From Chara braunii (Eukaryota > Streptophyta > Charophyceae > Charales > Characeae), in assembly GCA_003427395.1 (NCBI GenBank), contig BFEA01000142.1, positions 2,504,391 through 2,543,394 on the forward strand: a stretch of 39,004 nt of DNA, in the 5' to 3' direction. The translations under genes and the position numbers were made by a program. Shown here piece by piece: positions 19,425-30,168 of this stretch; within the stretch, counting starts at the first letter, position 1, and every line of letters begins with the position of its first letter. The notes under the pieces are model-generated. The model saw only the letters and a program-made list of their open reading frames with translations. It was not told the origin of the DNA and ran no database searches.

Positions 19425-20120
19425 GGTGACCTTCCCTCTCTGTCCCTCTGTCTCACTTCTCTCTCTCTCTTCTTCATGCATGCACTCTACCTCCTACTAC
19501 TAACTGTGCGGCTATGGCCGCCTTCCTTCCTCAGCACAGCGCTGCCCACTCAGGGCTCTAGCGCCAGCCACTCGCAGATAGTGCACGAGCACCAGCAGCA
19601 CTTCCACACTTCTTGCGAATAAGCCATCTGTCTGAAATGAGGCTGGCCAGTCCTTATTGACTTGGACTGAGCTTTGACTAGTCCCAGCCCCTGCTTCCCA
19701 TGCCTTGACTTGGACCCGGTACCGGCTGCCCACAGCCTGTTTGCTTCAGAATGTTGAGGCCCGGTACCTTCCTGGGTTTTCCTGGGTGTGCTGCTGCTTT
19801 GGGTCGTTCGTCGTGACCCTTGCCTGTGGAATATGATTTTTGACTGCGAGATGTGATTCTTGCCTGTGGGACACGACTTCTGACTGTGAGACGTAACTTT
19901 TGCCTACAGGATGTGACTTTTGCCTCTTGGATGTGACTGTTGACCGGGTACCTGTCGGACTTGACCTCTGGGGTACCTTGACGTAACCTTTCTGAAACTG
20001 GCTGACCTGGCCGCTTTCGGCCTGGGGACTTTACCCTGAGATACAAATTTGGGGCCGGCACCGTGAAATTCCTTTCATCTTCACCAAATATAAAATAAAA
20101 AATATAACTAAAAAAAAAAA
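19425..20120 (+). mobile_element. dispersed retroposon-like repeat, plus copy, A-rich 3' end
   Basis: Parts of 19535-19970 match the reverse complement of 15443-15720. From about 19805 to 19950 there is a tandem array of roughly seven 20-bp units alternating TTGCCTGTGGGATGTGA-like and TTGACTGTGAGATGTGA-like forms. The region ends GCACCGTGAAATTCC... with an AATATAAAATAAAAAATATA-type A-rich tail. That tail suggests a non-LTR 3' end in plus orientation. Confidence 0.55.
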
Positions 20121-20224
20121 AGTTAAAAAAACTGTTTTTATTTTTTTATCTTTTTATTTCTTTTAGCCCGGCCGAGCAAATGGTCCCGGTCCACTCTCGA
20201 AGCCTAGTGCAAGACCAAGATTAA

Positions 20225-20413
20225 GAGGAAACTGAACTGCCGGTTTGCCCGAAGCAGGGTGCTGCTCTTACCGGTTTACGCAGTAAGCGCATTTAGATTC
20301 GGACCTGAACCGGTAGCAAAAGCAGCAGGGCACTTTGAGAAGGCGCAGTTGCAGGCTCACGAGCCTTGGAAGGTAGCTTTACCAACTTAGGCTCGTCTGA
20401 ACTGGTGGTTTAG
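20225..20413. mobile_element. TTAA-type MITE (copy d1)
   Basis: The right end is GAACTGGTGGT followed by TTAG (20410-20413). The left end AACTGAACTGCCGG is degraded. The interior matches 23926-24078, including CTTACCGGTT, GGCGCAG(T/C)TGCAGG, GAGCCTTGGAAGGTAGCTT and CCAACTTAGGCTC. Confidence 0.65.
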
Positions 20414-20554
20414 ATAGCCGAGTGCAAGGAAATAAGCAGTGGGAATAGCAGTAAACCACATTGCTACATCTCAGAGAAGACCAGACATAATTGAGCCAAA
20501 TGGAAAGCAGAAATCCAACTGAATGCAGACCAAATACGAACAAGCAATACACCA

Positions 20555-20756
20555 GTAAACCACTAGTACGCTTCTCAGCTATTTTGTTTCAACATTATTG
20601 TATGCGGGCCGCACCTTCGGGGCTGAGCCCACCCCAGCGGAATGGTTGGCAACAGGCAAAACGGAGAAGAAATGTGTCCATGCCAGTTTGGCTTTTATTG
20701 GCATGCAGCAGAAATCCGCGTCGAGAACATGAGACTTGAAACTAGTAGCGGTTTAA
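20555..20756. mobile_element. TTAA-type MITE (copy e)
   Basis: A 194-bp element (20559-20752) has ends ACCACTAGTACG and ACTAGTAGCGGT. GTAA lies on the left and TTAA on the right (20753-20756). No coding frame of interest is present. Confidence 0.65.
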
Positions 20757-20869
20757 CCCCGTATGCAGTGAAATTCTGCTTTGACAGAGCGCACACCTAG
20801 CCAACTCAGCTGAGTATTGCTCAAGTTGCTGTTGATAAAGCTTTTGTCCCGTCGTCCATGACATAGTGC

Positions 20870-21440
20870 AAATTTTACTTTTCAATTTCCGATGATGTAA
20901 CCTGCATAGATTCAAGATCTCAACGGTGAATATGGTCGACCTTCTATCACAAACCCTCATGCCACTGGATTCAAAAGAGACATCCCCTGTCGGAGTCTAG
21001 TCTCCCTAATTAGTTTTTGAATCAAGTACATCCAAGATACCATGTGGTATATTCTTTTAGTCTTCGCACTCCACAAATAGACTGAGTTTGTCCCAAAAAA
21101 AAAACAAAAAGAAAGTATTCGCAGTGTTCGCACTCAAATCTGCAGAGAACCGAGATCTGAACGGTGAATATAGTCGCCTTGTTATTCCCTATCACCTCAT
21201 GTTTCACTGGCAATAGACGTCCGACAGTAGCTACCTGAATTAGTTTTTCCATCAATATCGTATGAGATGCTGCAGGGCGCTACTTTTTCATTTTCAACCA
21301 GCAACTCTTCGGAGAATCAAAATGTAAATGGTCAGTCGGCCCAATGGGGTCGACTCTTTGTCTCCTACCACCTCATGCATCCCGATCGATAAAAGATGTC
21401 CCCGGTCTGAAGCTACTCGTCTTACACAGCATTTCTGTGA
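20870..21440. repeat. three diverged tandem units, about 175-240 bp
   Basis: GATCTCAACGGTGAATATGG (20913), GATCTGAACGGTGAATATAG (21151) and a weaker AAATGGTCAGTC..GGGGTCGAC (21328) start comparable blocks. Each continues with CCTCATG, an A(A/G)A.(G/A)(C/T)(A/G)TCC(C/G) motif and, in the first two, GAATTAGTTTTT-like text. This is a short satellite-like array. Confidence 0.6.
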
Positions 21441-21653
21441 GGACTTCTAAGATAGCGGGCAATTAGGGGCTCCTTCCACACCACTTGAAATTCAAGGACG
21501 CAGTTAACTCAGAAAAGGTGTTCAGTTTTCCCTAACTCATTTTATCGTTCCACAGTCACTTGGAACGACCTTTGAAATGGCAAAAAAGGAAAGGACAAAA
21601 CAAAAGAAAGGGCCTTTCATGCGTGACGTGGCAAGCCCCTTTCGTTTTGTTTC
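21441..21653. other. no gene recognised
   Basis: Unassigned flank. CCCCTTTCGTTTTG at about 21636 recurs inside the adjoining MITE at about 21729. Confidence 0.3.
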
Positions 21654-21889
21654 ATGACATCCGCAAATGTTTTCACATTGTCCCATGATTGTGGGTTTCA
21701 AGAGCTGGCCCTTCAAACTCAACGGCAGCCCCTTTCGTTTTGGCGAGCAGCGTGGCCAGCTTCCGCCCCTGAAACTCAAGTCACCTCTCCTGGCTCGCTT
21801 GAGTTCAAGGTTGGTTTTTCCTCTGGCGCCGTCGAGTTTGAAGGGGCAGCTCTCGAGACCCACAATGTGAAAACATTTGCGGATGTCAT
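21654..21889. mobile_element. MITE with 28-bp perfect inverted ends
   Basis: ATGACATCCGCAAATGTTTT and the following 8 bases (21654-21681) are perfectly inverted at 21862-21889. The arms continue imperfectly inward: GGGTTTCAAGAGCTGG and CTTCAAACTCAACGG pair with CCGTCGAGTTTGAAGGGGC and CAGCTCTCGAGACCC. The left arm carries an extra segment of about 11 bp. The ends are unlike the TTAA family. I see no certain target duplication. Confidence 0.75.
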
Positions 21890-22278
21890 TAAGGAGAGGT
21901 AGAATATTTGAGTTTCAAGTGGTGTGGAACGTAACCATCATGCTGGCCCGGTCTGGAAGGCTTACCCGCCACAAGAACCAAACCAATGTTTCTGGAGGGG
22001 GGTTGAACAGAAAACGCACCGATGTGAACCCAAGAAAACCAAGTTCCCACCGCCTCTCTTATTCTGGCATGATTTGAACTCATGCTTTGTTACTGACAGT
22101 TATATGATATGGTATACTGTTCATCCTCATGTCTGTGTGTGTGTGTCTGTGTGTGAGTGTGTGTATGTTTTACCACTGCTGCATCGAGTGAATGTGTACA
22201 AATGGATCTTTAAGGTACTATAAATTCATTTCCTGAGTGTAACATGTGTTGTTTCAACGAGTGCTTCTGACAGGCGCA
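21890..22278. other. no gene recognised; (TG)n-like tract
   Basis: An imperfect TG microsatellite lies at about 22131-22168. The rest is unassigned. Confidence 0.4.
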
Positions 22279-22760
22279 TTTTTTATTTATTTTTTTTAAT
22301 ACAGCTGCCTTCTCATCATATAGGGGACAGTTGTATTTTTCCTACCCCATTATCTTCTGTCAATGTGTCGCACACTAGCTATGCTTGTCTACGCCCTATC
22401 CTCAACCGTACGGAAAGACCTGGAATCACAAGCAGCGAATAACCAACTAAGCTAGAATCACCAGGAGTGAAAAGCCTTGATATCCCACTCAAACCTGAAC
22501 AACCATAGGGTTATGGGTCTAAGCCTACCAATCTCTACTCTGTGCGGGGAGCAGCACCCAAGCTCCTAACACCTGGCGCGGTCTGGGAAGACCAATCACC
22601 ACTTCCACAACCAGCCAGGAGGCCCAAGCCAAATATCTCCACTGGTGAAGCCGAGGCGTAACACAGGAGGTCGTGGGGAATTGAATGGACGACGTGGGGA
22701 ATCAAACCCACGACCTCCTGAATACCACTTACGTGCTGAAACCAACTGAGCTAGCCCGTT
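22279..22760 (-). mobile_element. tRNA-derived SINE, copy A
   Basis: On the minus strand the 5' head CGGGCTAGCTCAGTTGGTTT carries an A box and GTGGGTTTGATTCCCC a B box, as in pol III-transcribed tRNA. The body includes GGCCTCCTGGCTGGTT, CGCGCCAGGTGTTAGGAGC and CTGCTCCCCGCAC, all shared with copy B at 37727-38309. At the 3' end AATACAACTG and CAGCTGTATT form a hairpin (22298-22338). An A-rich tail follows (T-rich on plus, 22279-22297). Confidence 0.8.
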
Positions 22761-22822
22761 TTGTTTTTTTTGCCCACTCTTTTTTCTGTTTTCAGCTAAT
22801 AATAATAGGCCTCTATTCACAA

Positions 22823-23020
22823 GTCGAGTTCTGAGTGTCGTTCGGAATGTATGCTAGCTATCATTTCGGTCAGATACAGTCAGGTGCAAGGAGTAGTTCC
22901 GAGAGTCGTTCCCAATGTATGCTACCTATGATTTCCGTCAGATACAACGAGTCGAGTAACTGTTCTCAAAGTCGTTCTGAGTGCGTGCTGCTTCAACGAG
23001 TAGTTCCGCTAGTCCCGTTC
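22823..23020. repeat. minisatellite, unit about 65 bp
   Basis: Units start GAGT(T/A)(C/G)T..TC near 22823, 22891, 22954 and 22999. They share GTCGTTC..AATGTATGCTA, CTAT.ATTTC.GTCAGATACA and CGAGT. The last two are shortened. Confidence 0.65.
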
Positions 23021-23100
23021 CGTTTTCCTTTCGTTTTTTGCTAATAGGAGGGCTTTTCATCGAGCAGCGATTTCTCTGGCGTAACAGTCATAATGAGGGT

Positions 23101-23212
23101 GTACTCACACTAGCACTTCCCCTAATGTATGTGACGACAAATACGGCCTTACCTGGATGCATCTGGCAGCAATCATGTACAAAGATCAGCCGCAAAGTCC
23201 TAGTGTGAGTAC
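23101..23212. mobile_element. small MITE with 13-16 bp inverted ends
   Basis: GTACTCACACTAGCAC (23101-23116) is inverted at 23197-23212 with one mismatch. Total length is 112 bp. It has a different end sequence from the TTAA family and no obvious duplication. Confidence 0.6.
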
Positions 23213-23548
23213 GCGCTGAGGGTGCATTGTGATCTGACACCTGACGACACTACCGACGACCGGCGACTGATTTCGTTTGGCTGTTGGGGGTCCACAACGC
23301 ACCTTCATCATCTGTGCCAGACGGGAAAGATGGCCTCGTACATCCACGGAGAGAGGGACTGGTGGGGCCCACTTCAAGAAAAGCAGAGTTCATGGAAGTG
23401 GCCATTACCTGTCGATTTGGGATCAGTTCGATGTATATATCCCCCATTTCAGGGCGAGTGCCATTATGATGAGGGTTGTGCTGTTCTCTTTTCTTTGTTT
23501 GTTTGTTTCCTAAATTCGTCAAGTTCTTCGTATCCACGCGCCTCTTGT

Positions 23549-23549
<1 letters not shown>
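23213..23549. other. no gene recognised
   Basis: Unassigned. Frames running into the neighbouring microsatellite are not coding. Confidence 0.35.
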
Positions 23550-23610
<61 letters not shown>

Positions 23611-23611
23611 N

Positions 23612-23653
<42 letters not shown>

Positions 23654-23665
23654 NACACACACACA
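23550..23665. repeat. (CT)n then (CA)n compound microsatellite
   Basis: About 30 CT units and about 26 CA units are separated by N at 23611, with another N at 23654. Array length is uncertain in the assembly. Confidence 0.95.
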
Positions 23666-23905
23666 AAAAAAAGAAGAACGCAACCTGCGCCTGTGCGCGC
23701 CCACCAGGTCCCGCCTTGCACAGCCTTGCGCAGTGCACCTGTGCGCGTGATGCCCGCGAATCAGCGATCCGCGCACGGCGCACCACGCGCCGCACAGGTG
23801 CGCCGCAAGCATGAAACAAACCGAAGTGGATCTCTTCTCTGGGCCTGGTCTGGGACCAAATTGTCTGTCTCTCAGGACACTGCCATGCAAGAACAGCCTT
23901 CACTT

Positions 23906-24084
23906 TTAAACCGCCAGTTCACCTGAACCAAAGTACTGATCTTACCGGTTCGCATGGCAAGAGCTTTCTGAATCGGGCCTGGGCCGATAGCAGGAGCGGC
24001 AGGCCGCTTTGGGAAGGCGCAGCTGCAGGGTCTTGAGCCTTGGAAGGTAGCTTCGCCAACTTAGGCTCATGTGAACTTGGACCA
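23906..24084. mobile_element. TTAA-type MITE (copy d2)
   Basis: The left end is TTAA (23906-23909) and ACCGCCAGTTCACCTGA. The right end is decayed (TGAACTTGGACCATTT). The interior is collinear with copy d1 at 20225-20413, so two diverged members of one subfamily lie 3.7 kb apart. Confidence 0.65.
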
Positions 24085-24821
24085 TTTCTCGATTTGTGTG
24101 TCATCCTTGCACAGAGGGTATGCCAATCTTGTGCAGAGGAATCGCACGTCCCCGAAGGGCAGGTGAAGAGCATTTCAATCGCTGCTTTCTCCCTTTATTT
24201 TTGTTGCAACTGTGCTTAACATGAGCAGCACTCAAATTATGTTTTTTTGTCAAATGGCTGCACGGCTCTTGTTGTCTGGTGAGCCACTTCATGTTCCATG
24301 GCTCATGCGCACCTGCTGTCCGTGTATCCTTGCATGGTATTCAGTATAACTATGTGTTCCTTCCTCAAGCTGACAGACAAGCGAAGAAGGTGAGCGATAG
24401 TCTTCAGGGGATCCTCCAGACGCTAATGGCGAGGCTCGCCAGAACTTCCATGGCATCTTGACAACAACTTTCTGGCCTCAATCCATAAGAGTAAGGTCCA
24501 AAATGGGCTTCCTTTTTTCTTTTTTCTTTTTTTCAAAATGGGCTTCCTATTCAGGTTCTAGAACCGTTTTAGCTAACATGAGAAGAGTTGGGATAAGTTG
24601 CTTACTGAGGCCTAGATAGAGTATAGCGATCATGTTTGTTGTGCCAGCAGGGTCCGCGTCCATTTTATCTCCATTTCGGCCATCATCTGTATGCCCTCTG
24701 ATTTGTTGCTTTCCAAATTAAGTGGGCGCTTTGATTCCCTGCATGTTTGTGGTATGCACGGCTCCCACACAGGCCCCTCCAGCGCCCAACACTGGTTCAG
24801 GGGTTGTCGAGTGCGAGTTCC
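24085..24821. other. no gene recognised
   Basis: Unassigned sequence without a defensible exon or RNA gene. Confidence 0.35.
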
Positions 24822-24905
24822 GGNGGGGGGGGGGGGGGGGGTCCNCATCTATTTCTTCCCCCCCCCTTTCTTCCCCCCCCCCCCAAAAAAACAAAAACAA
24901 AAAAA
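24822..24905. repeat. homopolymer cluster with ambiguous bases
   Basis: A G-run bounded by Ns (24824 and 24845) is followed by C-runs and an A-rich tract. Read-through frames here are unreliable. Confidence 0.9.
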
Positions 24906-26204
24906 ACAGAACCTCTTGGCTCTGGCTCCGGTTCCTGATGCACCGGCAAGTCAAAAGGTTACATAGAACAAATCTCTGTTTTGGGGTCGTCTGCATTTTT
25001 CTGAGTTCATTGCTGTTGTTGTTCTCAGTCGTTTATCTGCTCTGAGTTTATTTTTGTTATCTTCCAGGTTTGTCCAGGGTCTGGATGTGTCGTTTCAGCA
25101 TTTTTGTCCAGATCGGTAGTCCCCCTAGACCAGCAGCCGTCTTCAGAGCGTTGCGAGTGTTCACACAACACAGATAAGGTGATTTACACTGTAATATGTA
25201 TACGTCCATGAACGCCTTGTTTATATTTTTGAAGTTTTGAAGCCCTTGGTACCAGTATATTAACTATATTTTACATTTTTATCTTTGCCTGTTCCCTTGT
25301 GGTACTGCCCTATTCCGTATATGTACCGTATAAGTGCCTATACTTGTTGGTATGAAACTTCTGCTTTAATCTGTGGTTTGAACCATTGAATGGAAGTCTA
25401 ACATTGAGTTTACTGCTGGTACTCTTGTGAATTGTATTTCATCGTACTAAGCGATTGTCACATGTCTGATTGCTATACCCTCTTCCTCTTCTGCCCATGC
25501 CAGCGCCTACCCCACTCGTTCGAGATCGGCAACAGCTGCCCTTCTCTTCCTTGCGACTTCCAAGACCGGTGCCAGGGTTGTGAAAGAAGATTCGTTCCGA
25601 AGCTCTACCGTCATCATTGCCACAATATCTCGAACTATCTTTTCTCTTTCCTATTGGAGGATTTTTCATCCTTCAGCGCTCATCAAGCAAGGCCCTGTGT
25701 GCACCACTTGGCTAGTGGGCGCCTTATCGTGTTGATGAGGTGCATACAGTTGTGGTTGTCTGCGCTGTGTTGACGCTACCGACTGATCATCCCAGGGAAA
25801 AGTTAGTGGCTAATCATTTTCCAATGCTCGCCCCATTGAGGTGTGGGACCATATTGACAGGAAAGCAGAGGCCCATGGATGGGGTTCAAGCTCCACGCAC
25901 AAACAGAAGATGTGTTGTCATCCCCCTGAACTTAATGCATTTGCCTTTTTCTGAAAGTTATGGACAAGTTGTGTCATTTATGAATGAGTGCAACCTGCAC
26001 GTTGTGTCATTTATGAATAGAACCTGCATGTTCTCTCATTTATGAATAGAACCTGCACCCCTTCTGACAAGAACTTCTAGCGGGCCTCTGCCAATACTGC
26101 AAGTGCTGCATTCTCGTGCAAAACTTGGAACCATACTTTTGACCCCGCGCTGCAATAGAGTATTCGTTACGGATTCGCACATTTGGGCCTAAGACCTCGT
26201 CCGT
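24906..26204. other. no gene confirmed
   Basis: A plus-strand frame at 25432-25773 includes a Cys/His-containing stretch (CDFQDRCQGCERRF, then HHCHN) after a possible acceptor (CCCATGCCAG/CGCC). The pairing does not match a zinc-finger family that I can name. Short tandem phrases (TCATTTATGAAT...AACCTGCA) repeat three times near 25974-26058. Confidence 0.3.
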
Positions 26205-26275
26205 GCAAGCACGGATTCGAACCGGCGACCTCGGCCTCAAGAGCCAAGTCTCTTAACCTCTACTGCTACAGCCAG
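26205..26275 (-). mobile_element. tRNA-like SINE head
   Basis: On the minus strand TGTAGCAGTAGAGGTTAA (A-box-like) is followed by a TTGGC/GCCGA stem and GCCGGTTCGAATCCGTGC, a good B box with T-arm. The anticodon loop TCTTGAG lacks U33, so it is not a normal tRNA. It is probably a tRNA-derived SINE head or tRNA pseudogene. Confidence 0.55.
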
Positions 26276-27347
26276 GACACACAAGTGTTCAAAAGTGGAA
26301 CCATACCGGTGATGATATCCACCCCACCCCTGCAAGGCTGTAGTGTCCAAATCAACACACAACACACAGACCACACACAACACCACACGCACACTGCAAT
26401 AGAACCCTGTCCTGAAACAAGTAGAGATAGAACCATATTCTGAGAAAAAGTAGTGGAAGAAAACGAACCACGTTCTGTGTGTTTGTTACATACAGTATGA
26501 ATGCCCCCTGTGTCTGTCCGCCAAGAAGAAGCGGCCTGATGCTTCTCATTTCTTTCTTGTTTCTCTATTTTTCAGAATGTGGTCCGCTTCTCTCTATTTG
26601 TGCTTCGCTTCCTATGTGAAGGCCGTCATAGGCTTTGCTATTTTTCCAGTCTCAATGAGATGCCGCCTCAAAAGGGGGCTCACCTTTCTTTTTTCCAGTC
26701 TTTTTGCAGAACATGTGTATGGCTAATGACACCTACCTATTCTGGAAAAAAAACAATCTGGTTTCCTTTCCCCAAGGAACATAAGCACACGTCTTCCCAT
26801 TATGGCTGGGTGGGTGAACCACAGTCTGAGCAAATCATCCTGGAGGACAGCATTGATTGCTCCCTGGAGGGAAGGATTGATTACTGATCCTGGGCTGCAG
26901 CAAGACCTGATCGCTGTCAGCCTGTCCTCCTTTCTCTTACTCCTCATGCCTTGCCCGTCCTTCCTTTTCTCACTCCTCATGCCTCTTTCCCCCTCAGGTT
27001 AGCGTCATAGAATTATAGCACATAGCAATGTAGCAGTCATAGGTGTGTGCCATATATGCCCCCCAGTGGGTCCCCACTTCCCACAATGCTCAATGCTCTT
27101 TCTCAGTCTAACGCTGATGCGTAGAGGAGGGAGGGATTCCAGAAGCCTTGAGGTGACAGTTGACAGAGAGAAACTCTCCACTTCAATGCTCGGACTGACG
27201 GATGATTTTTAGCACTAGAAGATGCACTGCTGGATGCGGAACAGGATTATTATCAAGATTTGGCATGGAAACAATGGAAAGTGAATCTTATTATGATAAG
27301 AATTGAGGGTACAGGCTTCTTCCCTTTTTTCTTTTTTTTTTCCCCTG
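26276..27347. other. no gene recognised
   Basis: A CACA-rich tract lies near 26355-26395. Several pyrimidine-rich segments (for example 26920-26998) produce leucine/serine-rich frames. No supported gene. Confidence 0.35.
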
Positions 27348-27566
27348 TTAAACCACCACTACGTCTCCCAGCTATTTCTTTTTGGCTGAGCGGCATATTC
27401 GCCGCATCCTTCCCGGCTCGGGCTAACGATACTGTTTCGGATGGCGGTGCCAGTCAAAAGAAAAAAAGAAAAAAGTAAAAAATTGCATCACGCTGTTTTG
27501 TTTTAATTTCGGTGAGCGACACAATTCGCTGTGGAAAAACGAGGCTTGGACGTAGTGGTGGTTTAA
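27348..27566. mobile_element. TTAA MITE (copy f), near-perfect ends
   Basis: A 211-bp element (27352-27562) has 14-bp perfectly inverted ends, ACCACCACTACGTC / GACGTAGTGGTGGT, flanked by TTAA. The symmetry runs a further 4 bp outward (CCTG at 27344 and CAGG to 27570). Inside are A-rich blocks and no coding sequence. It is the cleanest member of the family for defining termini. Confidence 0.8.
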
Positions 27567-27683
27567 CAGGACCTTGTGGCCAGGCTGCGCATCCATTCTG
27601 GCGCACATCAGTTCGGTTGCGTTTCCACCAGCGAGTCATGGAACTATTACAACATATGATGCACCCACACTAGGCCATATGAT

Positions 27684-27757
27684 TTCATGAGGATTCTAAC
27701 TCAGGTCCATTTATCCAGGCCACTGGTGTACCACTGAGCCACATGAGCTTGGTTCAA
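27684..27757 (-). mobile_element. tRNA-like SINE head
   Basis: On the minus strand CATGTGGCTCAGTGGTACAC gives an A box and TGAGTTAGAATCCTCA a T-arm with a 4-bp stem and degenerate B box. No 3' body could be delimited. Confidence 0.45.
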
Positions 27758-27811
27758 TGACGATTTCTCACATCGCCCCTTCTTTAAGAACAAAAAGACA
27801 AGAAAAAGAAG

Positions 27812-27880
27812 AGAGCGTACAAGTAAACACCTGGAGCGTGTGAGTGAAAAGGTCATAAGTTCGAATCCATGGTAAGTTCT
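27812..27880 (+). mobile_element. possible tRNA-like B box
   Basis: GGTCATAAGTTCGAATCCAT contains a good B box, but the upstream A box is weak. It could be a second, plus-strand SINE head lying close to the minus-strand one at 27684-27757. Confidence 0.3.
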
Positions 27881-27924
27881 TTTTGGTACTCTGTTTGTGG
27901 GCAGCAGGGTGGGGCTTCACACCG

Positions 27925-28112
27925 CCCAACCCACATAGCCTCCCACACAAAACCCACGTTGCATCACCCATCCCACCTACCCTGCATTGGAAACCCCAGC
28001 CCACATGCTATCATCCGATCCACATAGCATGACCCACCCCACATAGCACTGTGCTGCCAGGCCAGCTGGTCCAGATCATACACCCAACCAACATAGTATC
28101 ACCCAGGCCACA
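27925..28112. repeat. degenerate minisatellite CACCCA..CCACATAGYAT
   Basis: The phrase CCCACATAG(C/T) or CCAACATAGTATCACCC recurs six or more times at irregular 24-50 bp spacing, and once more at about 28545-28562. Minus-strand frames read as repeated Gly/Trp/Met text, a by-product of the repeat. Confidence 0.6.
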
Positions 28113-28564
28113 TAATGGGCCTCGCTCCACTACTCTCGACATGCACAAAAAACAAAAATCATTGTGATATATATCTTTCCATGTTTCTAGCGGAAGATTC
28201 ACTCTCGTTTTGCACATTTCGAGAGTTGTGTAGCGAGGCCCAATACCAACCAGCCCACCTAGTACCACCTGGCACTGTGTCCTATTTTCGTTTGCGGCAG
28301 TTTGTGAGAGTTAATCGTCACCACAACAGCCCCTTTCCACCCAGATGAGTAGATCTCAAATTGAAGCAGTTTCACCTCTATAGCAGACAATGAAGCAGCG
28401 AAGCACACTAACGAGTTGTGTTTGGGTTTCAACTTTCAAGTACATAGCAGTTCCCTCTTTTGAGGGTGGGTTATCTTTTAAAGACTCTCTTTTTTCTTTG
28501 GTTGGGGAAGGGGGATTCCTACATCCCAGACGGCATAATAGCATCACCCAGCCCACATAATATC
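28113..28564. other. no gene recognised
   Basis: Unassigned between minisatellite patches. Confidence 0.3.
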
Positions 28565-29047
28565 TTCATACATATATATCGTCACATATCTATGAACTAA
28601 AAGAGCGCGCTTTGCAAAACAAACGATAAAAACACACACAAGGCAAACTTGAAGAGCACACTAAAACCATTCGTTGTTAACTTTTTATCATTCTTCTTTT
28701 TTTAACTCCCCCATGACTGTGCCTCTCACATACAAGGCTCGCCACGTTGATGAAGTTGAGCGCGAGCTGCCCTCATCCCCGTGTGCCATAATGGCCCACT
28801 TGTACACTGTGAGAACGAGGCAGAGCAAAGGGGGAGGAGATAAACACAGAAAAGAGATGGAGAGAAGACAAAGGAAAGAAAGACAAATGGAAAGTAAGGA
28901 CTGTAGAATGCAGATGAAAGCAAAGGAAAGAACAAGAACGGCTCACGAGTCAGTCTATATATATTCTCACATAACTATGAACTCAAGGAGAGCACTTTGC
29001 GAAACAAACAGTAAAAAAAAAAAAAAAAAAAAAAAAAAATTAAGGAG

Positions 29048-29086
<39 letters not shown>

Positions 29087-29222
29087 CGACTCTATCTAAT
29101 ATATTGTCAGGCAGACAGAGAGAAGAGGACAACAAACAAGGGGCTGTAACATATATATACACACAAGACAAACATGACGAGCACACTTGAACCAATTCAA
29201 ACCATTCATTTTTATCATTCCT
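28565..29222 (+). repeat. diverged direct duplication, second copy interrupted
   Basis: Copy 1 (about 28571-28690) has CTATGAACT, GCACTTTGC-like, AAACAAAC, GACAAAC-like, GAGCACACT and TTTTTATCATTC. Copy 2 has the first half at 28950-29012 and the second half at 29150-29222. Between its halves lie two A-tracts (29013-29039 and 29048-29085) and about 65 bp of other sequence. The A-rich insert resembles a retroposon tail. Confidence 0.65.
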
Positions 29223-30168
29223 CATTAGAGAGAAAGAGAGGGAGAGAGAAACTCGGATGCCGGGCTGCAGGTGTGGGAAGAGACGATCAACAGGCGGCAG
29301 GGCAAACGGAGATGATATCCAGTGCAAACCACGGCAGACCGTCTACTGTACTCCGTTGGATTGCCACACCCCATCTCCATTGGAATCCTCTGCGACTGTG
29401 CATGTGCAGACCTGCGCCCATTTCCTCTAGCTGTAGTTGGCTCCTCACAGTCCTGTGCTAAGCTGACTCTCATATTCCCCACAAGTGGTTAACGGGGACC
29501 CCCACTTTTCGGCAAAATTGCCTGAAAATGCACTTTTGAGGAGCTGTTTTATGTGTTTTTTATTTTTATTTTTTTGCTTTTTTTAATAATATGTTAGTAA
29601 GAAGTGCACTCTATACATTGGTGTGGAGTTTGCTTGAAATGGCCTTATGGTTTTCTTATAAATTGAGGTGAAAAATGAGGGCTCGGTTAACCGGCTCTCA
29701 TATTCCCCCTCTGACACATATGGATTTTCTGTACAACATGGATTTGAACTAACTTGAAACAGAGCTCTGAACTTCTGAAGTATATGCATCATCCTGCTTT
29801 CTGTTCTTTTCTTCCTTCTGCCCTCTGTGGGCAACCCACTTCATTGCAAGCGAAGCCGCGGGGCGTACAAGTCGTGTAATAAAATGAAACACTGCCTTCA
29901 CCAGGGTGCATCATAACAGGTAACCCAGGCTTTTTCTTTCGAGTGGATGGCCGACACTTGGGTAGTGGGTGAGGGAAAGTTGAACACAACTCACCGACTA
30001 GGGAGGAAGCCAGATTTGGGTGGATGGAGACCTACAGAGTAACCCCGTCTGGGGAGTCGCAAAAAATGATAGCAGTCAGGGAAAAATAGGGGAGAAAGCG
30101 GTCACTGAATTGCCCATCACCTGTCCTTCCGAGTCATCCATATGTGTTGTCATGCTATGATCTGTTAA
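29223..30168. other. no gene recognised
   Basis: Unassigned. CCTTCACCAGGGTG(C)ATCATAACAG at about 29894-29918 recurs at 30827-30850, next to the second U6 fragment. Confidence 0.35.

Noticed and set aside
22130-23665. CRISPR array or other prokaryotic repeat system
   Set aside because: Repeats here are simple microsatellites and minisatellites without regular unique spacers, and the window is eukaryotic.
23222-23926. Long frame across the (CT)n(CA)n array
   Set aside because: The array creates Ser-Leu and Thr-His runs, and Ns interrupt it; not coding.
25432-25773. Cys/His-containing frame as a zinc-finger protein
   Set aside because: Spacing does not fit a known finger, and the frame begins inside sequence without a promoter or splice support.
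27925-28268. Gly/Trp-rich minus frames
   Set aside because: Generated by the CCACATAG minisatellite.
28674-29099. Lys-rich 141-codon frame
   Set aside because: Its C-terminus is the translated poly(A) tracts and its body is A/G-rich text.
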